Shown here: piece by piece, positions 28,087-36,682 of the stretch
How positions within the stretch are numbered: position 1 is the first letter of the stretch
Layout: every line of letters starts with the position of its first letter
Origin: Gelidibacter japonicus
GTDB lineage: Bacteria > Bacteroidota > Bacteroidia > Flavobacteriales > Flavobacteriaceae
Length of the DNA: 64,000 bases
Reading direction: 5' to 3'
NCBI RefSeq assembly: GCF_010725055.1
Contig: NZ_BJKB01000003.1
Coordinates: 124,001 to 188,000 of the forward strand
Notes under the pieces: model-generated
The model's input: the letters and a program-made list of their open reading frames with translations, nothing else
What the model was told of the DNA's origin: nothing
The model's database searches: none
Translations under genes and position numbers: made by a program

Positions 28087-28998
28087 TTAGCGCCTTGGAT
28101 GGAATTTGTTGAGCACCTCCTTTAAATGAGTTCTGTCAACATGCATATAGATTTCTGTGGTAATAATACTTTCATGGCCAAGCATAAGTTGAATGGCTCT
28201 TAGATCAGCTCCGTTTTCCAATAGATGAGTTGCAAATGAGTGTCTAAAAGTATGAGGGGAAATCGTTTTATTAAGTTTTATTTTTTCGGCCAGCCTTTTG
28301 ATAATCGTAAAAATCATCGCTCTTGATAACTGTTTGCCTTTGTGATTTAAAAAGAGTGTGTCGTTAAACTCCTTTTGGACTTTTATTTTGGATCGTACTT
28401 CGTCCTTGTAAATCGTAATATACTTTTGTGTAGAATTGCCAATTGGAACAAAGCGTTGTTTATCGCCCTTACCCGTTACTTTTATGAATCCTTCATCAAA
28501 GAAAAGATCTGAGATTTTAAGATGAGTCAATTCACTGACGCGCAAACCACAACTGTATAGGGTTTCCAAAATGGTTCTATCGCGCTCACCAATCCTGATG
28601 CCATTATATTCTCTCGTAAGGTCAACAGCGCCAATGAGATTGTTGATATCGTCCAAGCTGAGGGTATCAGGCAATTTGCGACCAATTTTGGGCGATTCAA
28701 TATGATCCAAGGGGTTGATTTCCCGATAATCCTCAAATACCAGGTAACCGAAGAAACTTCGCAATCCAGAAATAATCCGCGCCTGAGACCTGGCGTTGAC
28801 ATTTTTAGAGGTCTCATATATAAACTGCTGTATAGCATTATGGTCAATGGCAATTGGGGAGATGGCCATATGGTGATTTTCTAAAAAACTAATCAGTTTC
28901 TTAATATCATAAGCATAATTGGCAATGGAGTTTTGCGACAAACCACGTTCAATCTTCAAATAGTGTTGGTAATCATCTAAAGCGTCATGCCACTTCAT
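28087..28998 (-). CDS. xerD: tyrosine recombinase XerD
   Basis: I start at the ATG at 28998 (MKWHDALDDYQHYLK), giving about 303 residues, close to the usual 298; an upstream ATG at 29055 adds 19 unconserved residues. It has an N-terminal SAM-like core-binding domain, then catalytic Arg in SCGLRVSELTHL, HTFRHSFATHL (His-x-x-Arg), LGHESIITTEIYMHV (His and nucleophile Tyr). It acts with XerC at dif to resolve chromosome dimers. In flavobacteria it is usually next to aroQ; here a beta-barrel cluster separates them. Confidence 0.9.
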   Translation of the reverse strand: MKWHDALDDYQHYLKIERGLSQNSIANYAYDIKKLISFLENHHMAISPIAIDHNAIQQFIYETSKNVNARSQARIISGLRSFFGYLVFEDYREINPLDHIESPKIGRKLPDTLSLDDINNLIGAVDLTREYNGIRIGERDRTILETLYSCGLRVSELTHLKISDLFFDEGFIKVTGKGDKQRFVPIGNSTQKYITIYKDEVRSKIKVQKEFNDTLFLNHKGKQLSRAMIFTIIKRLAEKIKLNKTISPHTFRHSFATHLLENGADLRAIQLMLGHESIITTEIYMHVDRTHLKEVLNKFHPRR

Positions 28999-29271
28999 CA
29001 ATAGAACTTTTTTAACAAAATATGGTATAGGACATCGGGTTTCCAAGATTCCCAATACAATGATACTATTTTAGAAGTAAAAACTGCATAAAACAAGGTA
29101 GTGAAATCTAAGATTTTAAAAAGACTTGCCTCATGAGGTTTCTTTAAGATTTCTAAAAGGAGGGATCAGTTTAACAAAAATACTAATGAGCTCCTAAGTT
29201 CGCCGATAGAAATAGACATTTATTGAAAATTATATAGATTGAAATATTATAAATTTAAAAATAGATAACTT

Positions 29272-29817
29272 ATGAAAAAAATAATATTTATAGCTACGTT
29301 GGCAGTTTTTGGATTCAACCTGAGCAATGCTTAAGACCTCTATTTCAGTCTAAAAGGCAGTCTTAACCTCGCAACTTTTACGGATGATGATTCGGCTGAA
29401 GCAATGGGGATGACCTCTTATCATGTCGGAAATGTGGTCAATATTGGAATTACAGAAAAATTTTCAATTTAACCAGAAGTGATTTGCTCTGTTCGGGGTG
29501 CGGGTTCTGATTTGGGAGATTTCAGATGGAATATATTTATGTCCCTATACTCGCCAAAATTATGATAATTGACGGATTAAGCCTTGAGGGATCGCAGATT
29601 GGATTTTTTGACATCTTCAAAATTAGAGAATGAAGATATTAAAGACTTTGTCAAGAAAACCGATTTCAATGCAGTTTTAGGATTAAGAAAAATGTTGAAT
29701 GGCGGTTTAAATTTTGCTGTACGCTATACTTCTGGATTATCAAATATTTCTAATAGCAACCTTGACGTAGATGTTGAAAATGTTGTATTAGAACTTTCAA
29801 TAGGGTATATGTTCTAA
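29272..29817 (+). pseudogene. decayed outer-membrane beta-barrel gene (copy 1)
   Basis: The reading frame starts as a signal peptide of the paralogous barrels (KKIIFIATLAVFGFNLSNA), then codon 21 is TAA where intact copies have CAA (Gln). A second TAA replaces the Gln of the conserved F-S-x-Q-P-E motif at 29470. The frame shifts near 29505-29523 and shifts back near 29601-29607, after which homology runs to LSIGYMF. At least four lesions make it non-functional. Translated across frames it aligns with the copies at 30021 and 30771. Confidence 0.85.
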
Positions 29818-30020
29818 ATGAAAACCTAGTTATCCACAAATTACATGGGTGTTTAGTAGCTGTTTTTGAAGAGTTGTTAATAACTTACATCATAAGTAGA
29901 TGATAATAAGTGTTTTGAGTTTGTTCTGTTGATATCATTGTTAACAACTCAAGAATTGTTTTTTTATCCGATAAAAGTCCTTAGTTTGTACGTTTATCTT
30001 TAAACTTAAAATTTTAAAAA

Positions 30021-30589
30021 ATGAAAAACCTAATGGTAATGGCTGCTTTTGCAGTTTTTGGATTGTTTAATGCTAATGCATAAGAGGTAACTTTTGGTGT
30101 TAAAGCGGGGTTAACTTTGCCAATTTCAGTGGAGATGATGCCGATAATCTTGATGGAAGGACAGCTTTTCACGTTGGAGGTGTAGCCAATTTTGGAATTT
30201 CCGAACTCTTTTCTGTTCAACCAGAACTCTTGTATTCAGCTCAGGGTGTAGAGCAAACTTTTGAAGGTGTTACAGGTAAAGTACAAGTTGATTACCTTAA
30301 TTTGCCGGTTTTGACTAAATTTATGATAGCTGACGGTTTAAGTATTCATGCAGGCCCACAAGTTGGTTTCCTATTATCTGCCAAAGCCAAAGGTGGTGAA
30401 GAGACCATGGATATTAAGGACGAACTTAAAGGAACCGATTTTAGTGGTGTCCTTGGCTTAGGTTATCAAATGGACTCTGGATTGAATTTCGGGGCACGCT
30501 ACAATTTAGGATTCAGCAATATTGCAGATTCTGGCGAGGCTGACTTAAAGAATAATGTCTTCCAAGTTTCAGTTGGATTTATGTTTTAA
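30021..30589 (+). pseudogene. decayed outer-membrane beta-barrel gene (copy 2)
   Basis: It has the signal peptide KNLMVMAAFAVFGLFNANA, then TAA at codon 21 (30081), the same codon as in copy 1. One base is missing in the run of G at 30107-30110, shifting the frame. From there the correct frame is open to the final FQVSVGFMF (stop 30587-30589), including LFSVQPELLYSAQGVEQ. The rest of the barrel is well preserved, so decay is recent or the lesions are few. A terminator follows at 30616. Confidence 0.85.
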
Positions 30590-30615
30590 AAATCAACATC
30601 ATAGATGATAATTAG

Positions 30616-30646
30616 AAAAAACCGGAGCTCAGTCTTCGGTTTTTTT
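30616..30646 (+). terminator. terminator after barrel pseudogene copy 2
   Basis: AAAAAACCGGAG pairs with CTTCGGTTTTTT with one G-U pair, followed by a T tract. Confidence 0.75.
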
Positions 30647-30738
30647 GTGCTCTAAAGTCAGAAATATAAAGAAAAGTTAAAAACTTTCGATTCCCGTTAA
30701 ACCCTGTTAATCTTTAATAATGTAAGTGGATGCCTACT

Positions 30739-30746
30739 TATATTTG
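30739..30746 (+). promoter_or_regulatory. candidate -7 element for the barrel gene at 30771
   Basis: TATATTTG matches TAnnTTTG exactly, 24 bp before the ATG. The expected -33 TTTG is only weakly matched. Confidence 0.35.
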
Positions 30747-30770
30747 TAATTCAATTTAAAAACAAAAGAC

Positions 30771-31379
30771 ATGAAAAATTTATTTTTAGTAACAATGATA
30801 GGCCTTTTTAGCGCCACATCCATTTATGCGCAATCAGATGACACTACTATTCAGTTTGGTGTAAAGGGAGGGGTTAACCTAGCCACGATTACCGGAGATG
30901 ATGTTGGTGATCTCGATTCAAGAACAAGTTTTCATTTAGGATTATTTACGGAAATTCCGTTAAGTGAACGTTTTTCGTTCCAACCGGAAGTATTGTATTC
31001 AAGTCAAGGCTTTTCAATTAGCGATCAAGCAGACTATAAATTGGACTATATCCAAGTCCCTTTAATGGCTAAAGTTTATATAGTCAAAGGCTTATATGCA
31101 GAGGCAGGACCGCAGTTTGGTTTTAAGGCTAAAGAGGAAGTTGACTATGAATCGGGTTCTACCGGAGGAGAAATCGAGTTTGATCCTGATGATTCCGTTG
31201 TGAAAAACTTTGATACTAATTTGGCTTTAGGAGCTGGTTACAAATTTGACAATGGAGTGTCGCTTTCTGCGAGATATAATCTTGGTTTGACGAGTATGAT
31301 TAAGGATGATGCGCCATTTATCTCAGATAGAGATGTTAAAAACGCTGTTTGGCAATTTGGGATTGGATTCTCATTTTAA
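30771..31379 (+). CDS. outer-membrane beta-barrel protein (OMP_b-brl_2 type)
   Basis: This 202-residue intact paralog has a signal peptide (LFLVTMIGLFSATSIYAQ) and motifs FGVKGGVNLATITGDD, FSFQPEVLYSSQGF, GLYAEAGPQFGF and a terminal WQFGIGFSF, all typical of eight-strand barrels of PF13568. The final Phe supports outer-membrane insertion by the BAM complex. Its function is unknown. It keeps CAG/CAA codons for the glutamines that are TAA in copies 1 and 2. A terminator follows at 31409. Confidence 0.85.
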   Translation: MKNLFLVTMIGLFSATSIYAQSDDTTIQFGVKGGVNLATITGDDVGDLDSRTSFHLGLFTEIPLSERFSFQPEVLYSSQGFSISDQADYKLDYIQVPLMAKVYIVKGLYAEAGPQFGFKAKEEVDYESGSTGGEIEFDPDDSVVKNFDTNLALGAGYKFDNGVSLSARYNLGLTSMIKDDAPFISDRDVKNAVWQFGIGFSF

Positions 31380-31408
31380 GAGCAATCCAAACACTATCAA
31401 CAACATAG

Positions 31409-31437
31409 AAACCGAAGCAAATGCTTCGGTTTTTTTT
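31409..31437 (+). terminator. terminator after barrel gene at 30771
   Basis: AAACCGAAGC and GCTTCGGTTT form 10-bp arms around AAAT, followed by Ts. Confidence 0.85.
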
Positions 31438-31552
31438 ATACGAAAAAGTTTGCTGAAAACATCAGTAAATACACCGATTTTAATTTTTTTCATCTGAAAA
31501 ATCGGCTTATCATTGCAGTCTCAAATTTATTAAAAACTTAAAATTTAAAGAA

Positions 31553-32077
31553 ATGAAAAAACTTATGTTAATGGCTGCGTTTGCAGTTTTTGGATTATCA
31601 AATGTTAATGCGCAAGATGAGCATGATCATGGACCTATTCAAAAAGGAAAATGGTTAATCGAAATCAATACGGGGTCGTATGCGACAGGAAGTACGGCTT
31701 TCTCTTTAGCCTCTTCTGATGGGGAGACCCAATGGTCAGTTGGTGCTGAAGGAGGTTACTTTGTTATGGATAACCTAGCGCTTAAAGCTGGATTTGGATA
31801 TCAAGATTATGGTAGCGGCGATTTAACTTCATTTGCATATAAAATTGGTGCAAAATACTATATTGCTGATAAATTTCCAGTTGGTGTAGATTTTACAGGT
31901 GTAAGTTATTCTGAAGGGAACATTAAAGATCCTTCTTATGTTGGTGTTGAAGGTGGTTACGCTTGGTTTATTTCACCTAAAGTAAGTATCGAACCTAAAG
32001 TTCGCTATAATATTTCAACAAATGATACTTATGATGATGCTTTCCAAGCTTTGATAGGGTTTGCAATTCATTTATAA
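31553..32077 (+). CDS. outer-membrane beta-barrel protein
   Basis: The 174-residue protein has a signal peptide nearly identical to those of the pseudogenes (LMLMAAFAVFGLSNVNA) with Gln at codon 21 encoded by CAA, then a His/Asp-rich start (DEHDHG) and beta strands with alternating Gly and aromatic residues (VGAEGGYFVMDNLALKAGFG). It ends LIGFAIHL. The mature part differs from copies 1 to 3, so only the signal is closely shared. Probably a small outer-membrane barrel of unknown function. Confidence 0.8.
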   Translation: MKKLMLMAAFAVFGLSNVNAQDEHDHGPIQKGKWLIEINTGSYATGSTAFSLASSDGETQWSVGAEGGYFVMDNLALKAGFGYQDYGSGDLTSFAYKIGAKYYIADKFPVGVDFTGVSYSEGNIKDPSYVGVEGGYAWFISPKVSIEPKVRYNISTNDTYDDAFQALIGFAIHL

Positions 32078-32095
32078 GAATTAATTTTAATATTG

Positions 32096-32124
32096 AAAAA
32101 AGGGAGCCAAAGGCTCCTTTTTTT
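32096..32124 (+). terminator. terminator after barrel gene at 31553
   Basis: GGAGCC-AAA-GGCTCC flanked by an A run and T tract. Confidence 0.8.
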
Positions 32125-32187
32125 GTGCCTAAAACTTTCATTTTGTTTAAGTCTTTCTTTATGCTCTATTTTTAATACTTTTATCCT

Positions 32188-32613
32188 ATGAAAAAACTGA
32201 TCATCATCAATGGCCCAAATCTGAACTTATTGGGCACCAGAGAACCTGATGTATACGGGAGTCTCTCTTTAGTAGAGTTTTTGGATGCAATAAAATCCAA
32301 ATACCCCAAGATTGAAATCGACCATTTCCAATCAAATATCGAGGGTGAACTGATTTCAAAATTACAGGAGGTGGGTTTTAGCTATGATGGAATCATCTTG
32401 AATGCAGCAGCCTATACGCATACTTCCGTTGGCATTGGAGATGCCGTAAGAGCGATCACTACGCCGGTTGTTGAAGTCCATATTTCAAACACGTTTGCCC
32501 GCGAAGATTTTAGGCACCAATCCTACATTGCACCAAATGCAAAAGGTGTAATTGTTGGATTTGGACTGCAGAGCTATGAGTTGGCCATCCAAAGTTTTAT
32601 AAATGAGAAATAG
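32188..32613 (+). CDS. aroQ: type II 3-dehydroquinate dehydratase
   Basis: The 141-residue enzyme carries INGPNLNLLGTREPDVYG (lid and active-site Asn/Arg/Tyr), ILNAAAYTHTS (substrate-binding Asn), EVHISN and a final catalytic His region (FREDFRHQSYIA-like: AREDFRHQSY). Type II DHQases convert 3-dehydroquinate to 3-dehydroshikimate in the shikimate pathway. Its size matches the dodecameric type II family. Its 3' end overlaps the downstream barrel gene by 11 bp. Confidence 0.93.
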   Translation: MKKLIIINGPNLNLLGTREPDVYGSLSLVEFLDAIKSKYPKIEIDHFQSNIEGELISKLQEVGFSYDGIILNAAAYTHTSVGIGDAVRAITTPVVEVHISNTFAREDFRHQSYIAPNAKGVIVGFGLQSYELAIQSFINEK

Positions 32614-33100
32614 CATGTTCAAATATTTTTTGATGTTGTTTTTTATAGGCAGCAGTCCTTTTGTCATACAGGCTCAGGATTCAATGGCAAGTTTTGGTAT
32701 TAAAGGTGGATTGAACATCACTTTTTTCAATGTAGATCAACAAAATTTGGGGTCTTATCAAACATCAGAAACCGGCTTCTATGCTGGTGTTTTTGTAGAA
32801 ACTCCAATTGATGGATTTTTGGCGATCCAACTTGATGCACTTTATATTTCAGTGGGCGATTTCAACTTTATGAATGTTCCTCTCTACGCAAAGTATGAAG
32901 TGGCTCATAACTTGCACTTAATGGCAGGACCGAGTTTTAATTACTTCTTCGATTTTTTCACGAATAAAGTGAAGATAGGTGTAGATCTCAGTTCAAGTTA
33001 TACGATTACTAAATCTTTGGACGTACATATAAAATATGCGTTGGGCATTGATGAACTAGCCCCAAATGGACTCTTTTTTGGAATGGGACTAAAACTCTGA
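32603..33100 (+). CDS. small outer-membrane beta-barrel protein
   Basis: The 165-residue protein begins within the last codons of aroQ (ATG at 32603, or a second ATG at 32615 just after the aroQ stop). It has a signal peptide ending VIQAQ and motifs ASFGIKGGLNITFF and LMAGPSFNYFFDFF that relate it to the barrels at 30021-31379. It ends FGMGLKL. It is translationally coupled to aroQ, an odd partner for an envelope protein, most simply explained by local spread of barrel genes. Confidence 0.78.
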   Translation: MRNSMFKYFLMLFFIGSSPFVIQAQDSMASFGIKGGLNITFFNVDQQNLGSYQTSETGFYAGVFVETPIDGFLAIQLDALYISVGDFNFMNVPLYAKYEVAHNLHLMAGPSFNYFFDFFTNKVKIGVDLSSSYTITKSLDVHIKYALGIDELAPNGLFFGMGLKL

Positions 33101-33108
33101 TGGGTGAT

Positions 33109-33594
33109 CTAAAAAGCGAATCCGACAGTAATACCGAATACAAATCCAAATTCAGTTTCATTCTCCACAAGCGCCAAGCCAGGTCCAGCGTATGGATCAA
33201 TTGTCAATACATCCCAAGCTAAAAACTGATGTCCAATGAGGGCATCAATCTCAAAACCGAACGTATTATCTTTTACTCCTAATCTATTGCTGCTATTGGA
33301 TTCTGCATAGATGGCCAAAATCCTTGGTCCGACATGAAAGCCTTTTGGAGCCAAATCAGAAATATAATAGCGTCCTTGTATTGAAAGACCATAGACATTA
33401 ATGCCCGATTCTGATCCGAAGCCAACGCCAACCTCAAATGATCTTTTATCTTCTATATTGAACTCATAACTGAGTTGATAAAAATTATAATCAGAGAGAA
33501 ATCCTAAATCTGTTTTGATGACTGCTTTTTTCTCTTGAGACATCATATTCAATGCAGACATCATCACTATGATAACAAGTAAATTTCTCTTCAT
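33109..33594 (-). CDS. outer-membrane beta-barrel protein (DUF3575-like)
   Basis: The 161-residue protein has a Met-rich signal peptide (LLVIIVMMSALNMMSQ) and barrel strands such as SFEVGVGFGSESGINVYGLSIQGRYYI, ending FGITVGFAF. It resembles small barrels of the DUF3575 type, but I am not sure of the family. It is convergent with the barrel gene ending at 33100 and lies behind the terminator of lpdA. Confidence 0.7.
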   Translation of the reverse strand: MKRNLLVIIVMMSALNMMSQEKKAVIKTDLGFLSDYNFYQLSYEFNIEDKRSFEVGVGFGSESGINVYGLSIQGRYYISDLAPKGFHVGPRILAIYAESNSSNRLGVKDNTFGFEIDALIGHQFLAWDVLTIDPYAGPGLALVENETEFGFVFGITVGFAF

Positions 33595-33612
33595 ATTTTT
33601 AATATTGACACA

Positions 33613-33647
33613 AAAAAAACGATTCCTTGCGATGGAATCGTTTTTTT
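33613..33647 (-). terminator. terminator after lpdA
   Basis: AAAAAAACGATTCC and GGAATCGTTTTTTT form 14-bp perfect arms around a 7-nt loop. It lies just downstream of lpdA on the minus strand. Confidence 0.85.
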
Positions 33648-33696
33648 AATGTTTATTCTGATTTGCACTTCATTCTTCAAGCTTAGTGCTTCCAAC

Positions 33697-35073
33697 TTAT
33701 AAGTGAATCACTTCACCATAAGCCGCAGCTACAGCTTCCATGACCGCTTCACTCATGGTTGGATGCGGATGCACTGTTTTTAGAACCTCATGCGCAGTTG
33801 TCTCTAATTTGCGCCCTAAAACGGCTTCTGCTATCATATCCGTCACACCGGCACCAATCATATGGCAGCCGAGCCATTCACCATATTTGGCATCAAAGAT
33901 CACCTTTACAAAACCTTCTGTAGCTCCAGAAGCGCTTGCTTTTCCAGAAGCAGTGAATGGGAATTTACCAACTTTAATATCGTAGCCTTTTTCTTTAGCC
34001 TGTTTTTCAGTCATCCCGACACTCGCAATTTCAGGAGTGGCATAAGTACACCCAGGGATGTTGCCATAATCTAATGGCTCCACATTCTGACCTGCAATTT
34101 TTTCTACACATAAGATGCCTTCTGCGGAAGCAACGTGAGCCAAAGCCTGTCCCTCAACAACGTCACCAATGGCATAATAGCCCGGAATGTTGGTTTGGTA
34201 GTAATTGTTGACCAAAATTTTATCTCTGCCCACGGCAATACCAACATCTTCCAAACCAATGTTTTCAATGTTCGATTTGATTCCAACCGCAGAAAGAAGA
34301 ATATCTGCTTCAAGTGTTTCTTCGCCTTTTGCGGTCTTTACAGTGGCTACAACTCCTTTGCCAGAAGTATCTACCTTAGTGACTTCAGAAGACGTCATGA
34401 TTTTAATACCACTTTTCTTGAATGATTTTTCCAATTGTTTTGAAACCTCTTCGTCTTCGACAGGAACAACATTTGGTAAAAACTCGACAATGGTCACATC
34501 GGTGCCCATAGAATTGTAGAAATAGGCAAACTCCACGCCAATGGCGCCAGAACCTACCACAATCATCTTTTTAGGCTGCTCCTTTAGCACCATGGCTTCT
34601 CTGTAACCGATCACTTTTTTGCCATCTTGTTTTAAACTTGGCAATTCTCTAGATCGTGCTCCTGTAGCAATGATGATATGATCGGCACTGTATTCCTTTC
34701 CATCAACATCAACTTTCTTTCCAGGTTTAAGCTTTCCAAAACCTTCAATAACATCAATTTTATTTTTTCTCAATAAAAACTGAACACCTTTGCTCATTCC
34801 TCCAGCCACGTCCCGACTGCGCTTTACAACCGCAGAAAAGTCTTTGTCAGCTTCCTTGACAGAAAGGCCATAATTTTCAGCATGCTTAAGATATTCAAAC
34901 ACTTCTGCCGATTTTAATAAGGCTTTTGTTGGGATACAACCCCAATTCAAACAAACACCACCAAGACTTTCTTTTTCAATAATAGCAGTTTTGAAACCTA
35001 ATTGTGATGCTCTAATAGCAGTTACGTAGCCACCAGGACCACTTCCAAGAACAATGATATCGTATTTACTCAT
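33697..35073 (-). CDS. lpdA: dihydrolipoyl dehydrogenase (E3)
   Basis: The 458-residue flavoenzyme has the FAD motif GSGPGGYVTAIRASQLG (residues 9-25), the redox disulfide GGVCLNWGCIPTKALL (about 38-53), the NAD site VVGSGAIGVEFAYFY (about 172-186) and the C-terminal His-Glu pair in HPHPTMSEAVMEA. It reoxidises lipoamide in pyruvate, 2-oxoglutarate and branched-chain dehydrogenase complexes or the glycine cleavage system. It stands alone, so it probably serves several complexes. Confidence 0.95.
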   Translation of the reverse strand: MSKYDIIVLGSGPGGYVTAIRASQLGFKTAIIEKESLGGVCLNWGCIPTKALLKSAEVFEYLKHAENYGLSVKEADKDFSAVVKRSRDVAGGMSKGVQFLLRKNKIDVIEGFGKLKPGKKVDVDGKEYSADHIIIATGARSRELPSLKQDGKKVIGYREAMVLKEQPKKMIVVGSGAIGVEFAYFYNSMGTDVTIVEFLPNVVPVEDEEVSKQLEKSFKKSGIKIMTSSEVTKVDTSGKGVVATVKTAKGEETLEADILLSAVGIKSNIENIGLEDVGIAVGRDKILVNNYYQTNIPGYYAIGDVVEGQALAHVASAEGILCVEKIAGQNVEPLDYGNIPGCTYATPEIASVGMTEKQAKEKGYDIKVGKFPFTASGKASASGATEGFVKVIFDAKYGEWLGCHMIGAGVTDMIAEAVLGRKLETTAHEVLKTVHPHPTMSEAVMEAVAAAYGEVIHL

Positions 35074-35122
35074 GTGAATTTTTTAATCGTGATTAGAAGC
35101 TACGAAGTTACAAAAAGTATAT

Positions 35123-35150
35123 TTCAAATTGCAAATTACCAAATCCAAAT
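35123..35150. repeat. degenerate heptad stretch upstream of lpdA
   Basis: TTCAAAT, TGCAAAT, TACCAAA and TCCAAAT follow one another at 7-bp period, 50 bp before the lpdA start. Weaker than the other arrays. Confidence 0.35.
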
Positions 35151-35319
35151 ATGGTAATAGTTATCAAGAATTGTTTGTAAATGGAGCGTGTTGCTAATTC
35201 TGTAGGCAGTTTGGATGGTTTTGGAATCGGAAATTGTAAAACTGACTTGTGTTTTAAGTACTAAAACAACCTAGCGGGGCGAATGTATGTGGTTTTGGTA
35301 ACTTTTGACCGCGTTTTGA

Positions 35320-35874
35320 TTATAAATCATCGGTAAAATGTCGCTTGCCTTTGCTTTTTTTGAATTTATCACTATTGTAAGCCTTTGAACTTCCCCTGGG
35401 AATAGACAAGGAGGTCCATTTTTCGCCTTTTCGAAGTTTACCTATATAAACCATTTGTCCAATATGATACGAGTAATGACCCAGTTGTCTGAAGATAGCC
35501 TCAGCTACCGTGTGTCCTTCGTTTCTAATATATATTATCTTGTTAAGATCACTTTCCTTTAATGGAGAAATGGCCTCAAACAAACAGGTCCAGCCTTTTT
35601 CCCAGTCTATCAAGAGCTCATCCAAAGAAGTATAGGATGCTTCAAATTCTTGATCACGCTGGCGCCACTCTTTTTCACCATCTTCAGTTAGAAAATTGGT
35701 CCAACGGCTCAACATATTCCCAACCATATGCTTCACCATAATGGAAATACTGTTGGAATCAGCATTGGGTTGATAATTGATGTCCTCAAATGAGAGTTGC
35801 GCCATTGTTTTATCTCCAACTTCTTTGTAATAATTGAACTGCTTTAAAATTCCGGATAATCGCGTGTTTTCCAT
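35320..35874 (-). CDS. DUF1572 (DinB superfamily) protein
   Basis: The 184-residue helical protein has SISIMVKHMVGNMLSRWTNFL (metal-site His near residue 49), and the pair HYSYHIGQMVYIGK (about 132-136) that marks DUF1572 of the DinB superfamily. The C-terminus SSKAYNSDKFKK is also typical. Activity unknown; DinB relatives in Firmicutes are thiol transferases. It is monocistronic as far as can be seen, with a heptamer array upstream. Confidence 0.82.
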   Translation of the reverse strand: MENTRLSGILKQFNYYKEVGDKTMAQLSFEDINYQPNADSNSISIMVKHMVGNMLSRWTNFLTEDGEKEWRQRDQEFEASYTSLDELLIDWEKGWTCLFEAISPLKESDLNKIIYIRNEGHTVAEAIFRQLGHYSYHIGQMVYIGKLRKGEKWTSLSIPRGSSKAYNSDKFKKSKGKRHFTDDL

Positions 35875-35916
35875 GAGATAAAGTTAAAGAACTACAATCA
35901 AATTATATGAACTAAA

Positions 35917-35951
35917 CTCCAAATTCTAAGCTCCAAATTCCAAATGCCAAG
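35917..35951. repeat. heptamer array (TTCCAAR-like)
   Basis: Five consecutive 7-mers read CTCCAAA, TTCTAAG, CTCCAAA, TTCCAAA and TGCCAAG, including an exact 10-bp duplication at 14-bp spacing. The array lies in the gap between msrB and the DUF1572 gene. Confidence 0.7.
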
Positions 35952-36006
35952 TGGGTGACAATTGATGATTAATTAGTTGGAATTTGGGATTTAATACATT
36001 GATAAT

Positions 36007-36498
36007 TTACTTATTGGCTGGAACAAATTCCAATGCTGCACCATTGATACAATGACGCTTCCCTGTAGTTTTTTTTGGACCATCATCAAAAACATGACCT
36101 AAGTGTCCGCCACAGGTAGCACAATGTTCTTCATTGCGCAGATAGCCTAATTTTCTATCTGTAGAAAAGGCGACATTGCCTTCGATAACCCTGTCAAAAC
36201 TTGGCCAACCGGTCCCTGAATCAAATTTGTGTTCACTTTTATATAAAGGTGTTTTGCACGCCGCACAAACATAAGTTCCAGCTCCGTGATAATCATTCAA
36301 CGGACTGGAGAAAGCTCGTTCGGTACCAGCTTGTCGGAGTACATGGTATTGTTCAGCTGTTAATAGAGCCTTCCATTCGGCATCTGTTTTGGAAACTTTA
36401 AATTCTTTGGTTTCCCGAGTATCACTGTCTTTCTTTTGAGCAGAACTGTTGCAACTAAAAACGAAGCTTAACAAAAGTATCAATGGTAGTGTTTTCAT
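36007..36498 (-). CDS. msrB: peptide-methionine (R)-S-oxide reductase, exported lipoprotein form
   Basis: The 163-residue protein has a lipobox-like signal (LLSFVFSC, Cys16) and the MsrB domain: two zinc CxxC pairs (CAAC and CATC), GTGWPSFDRVI, and the catalytic cysteine in KRHCINGAALEF. MsrB repairs R-methionine sulfoxide; with this N-terminus it works in the periplasm or envelope, protecting exported proteins. The reductant is unknown. Confidence 0.92.
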   Translation of the reverse strand: MKTLPLILLLSFVFSCNSSAQKKDSDTRETKEFKVSKTDAEWKALLTAEQYHVLRQAGTERAFSSPLNDYHGAGTYVCAACKTPLYKSEHKFDSGTGWPSFDRVIEGNVAFSTDRKLGYLRNEEHCATCGGHLGHVFDDGPKKTTGKRHCINGAALEFVPANK

Positions 36499-36682
36499 AA
36501 CGGTATCTTTGTGGATTTAAAATTAAGTCGAAATCTATCTTGTTTCCTTTCTCAATAAAGGTATAAGATAATCATAAGGATTTTAAAAAAGTATTTCATG
36601 TTACTTTGTCTACGTAATTTTAGTACTTTAGGATTTTATTTTTAACTATCTTAACACTTTCTAACCCTTTGAACCCTTTAAT

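Noticed and set aside
28087-28998. Integrase of a mobile element
   Set aside because: Length, motifs and location near aroQ fit the housekeeping XerD; no attachment sites or cargo were seen.
29272-30589. Stop-codon recoding (TAA read as Gln) in the barrel genes
   Set aside because: Many genes of the window end in TAA, and both copies also carry frameshifts, so decay is the simpler explanation.
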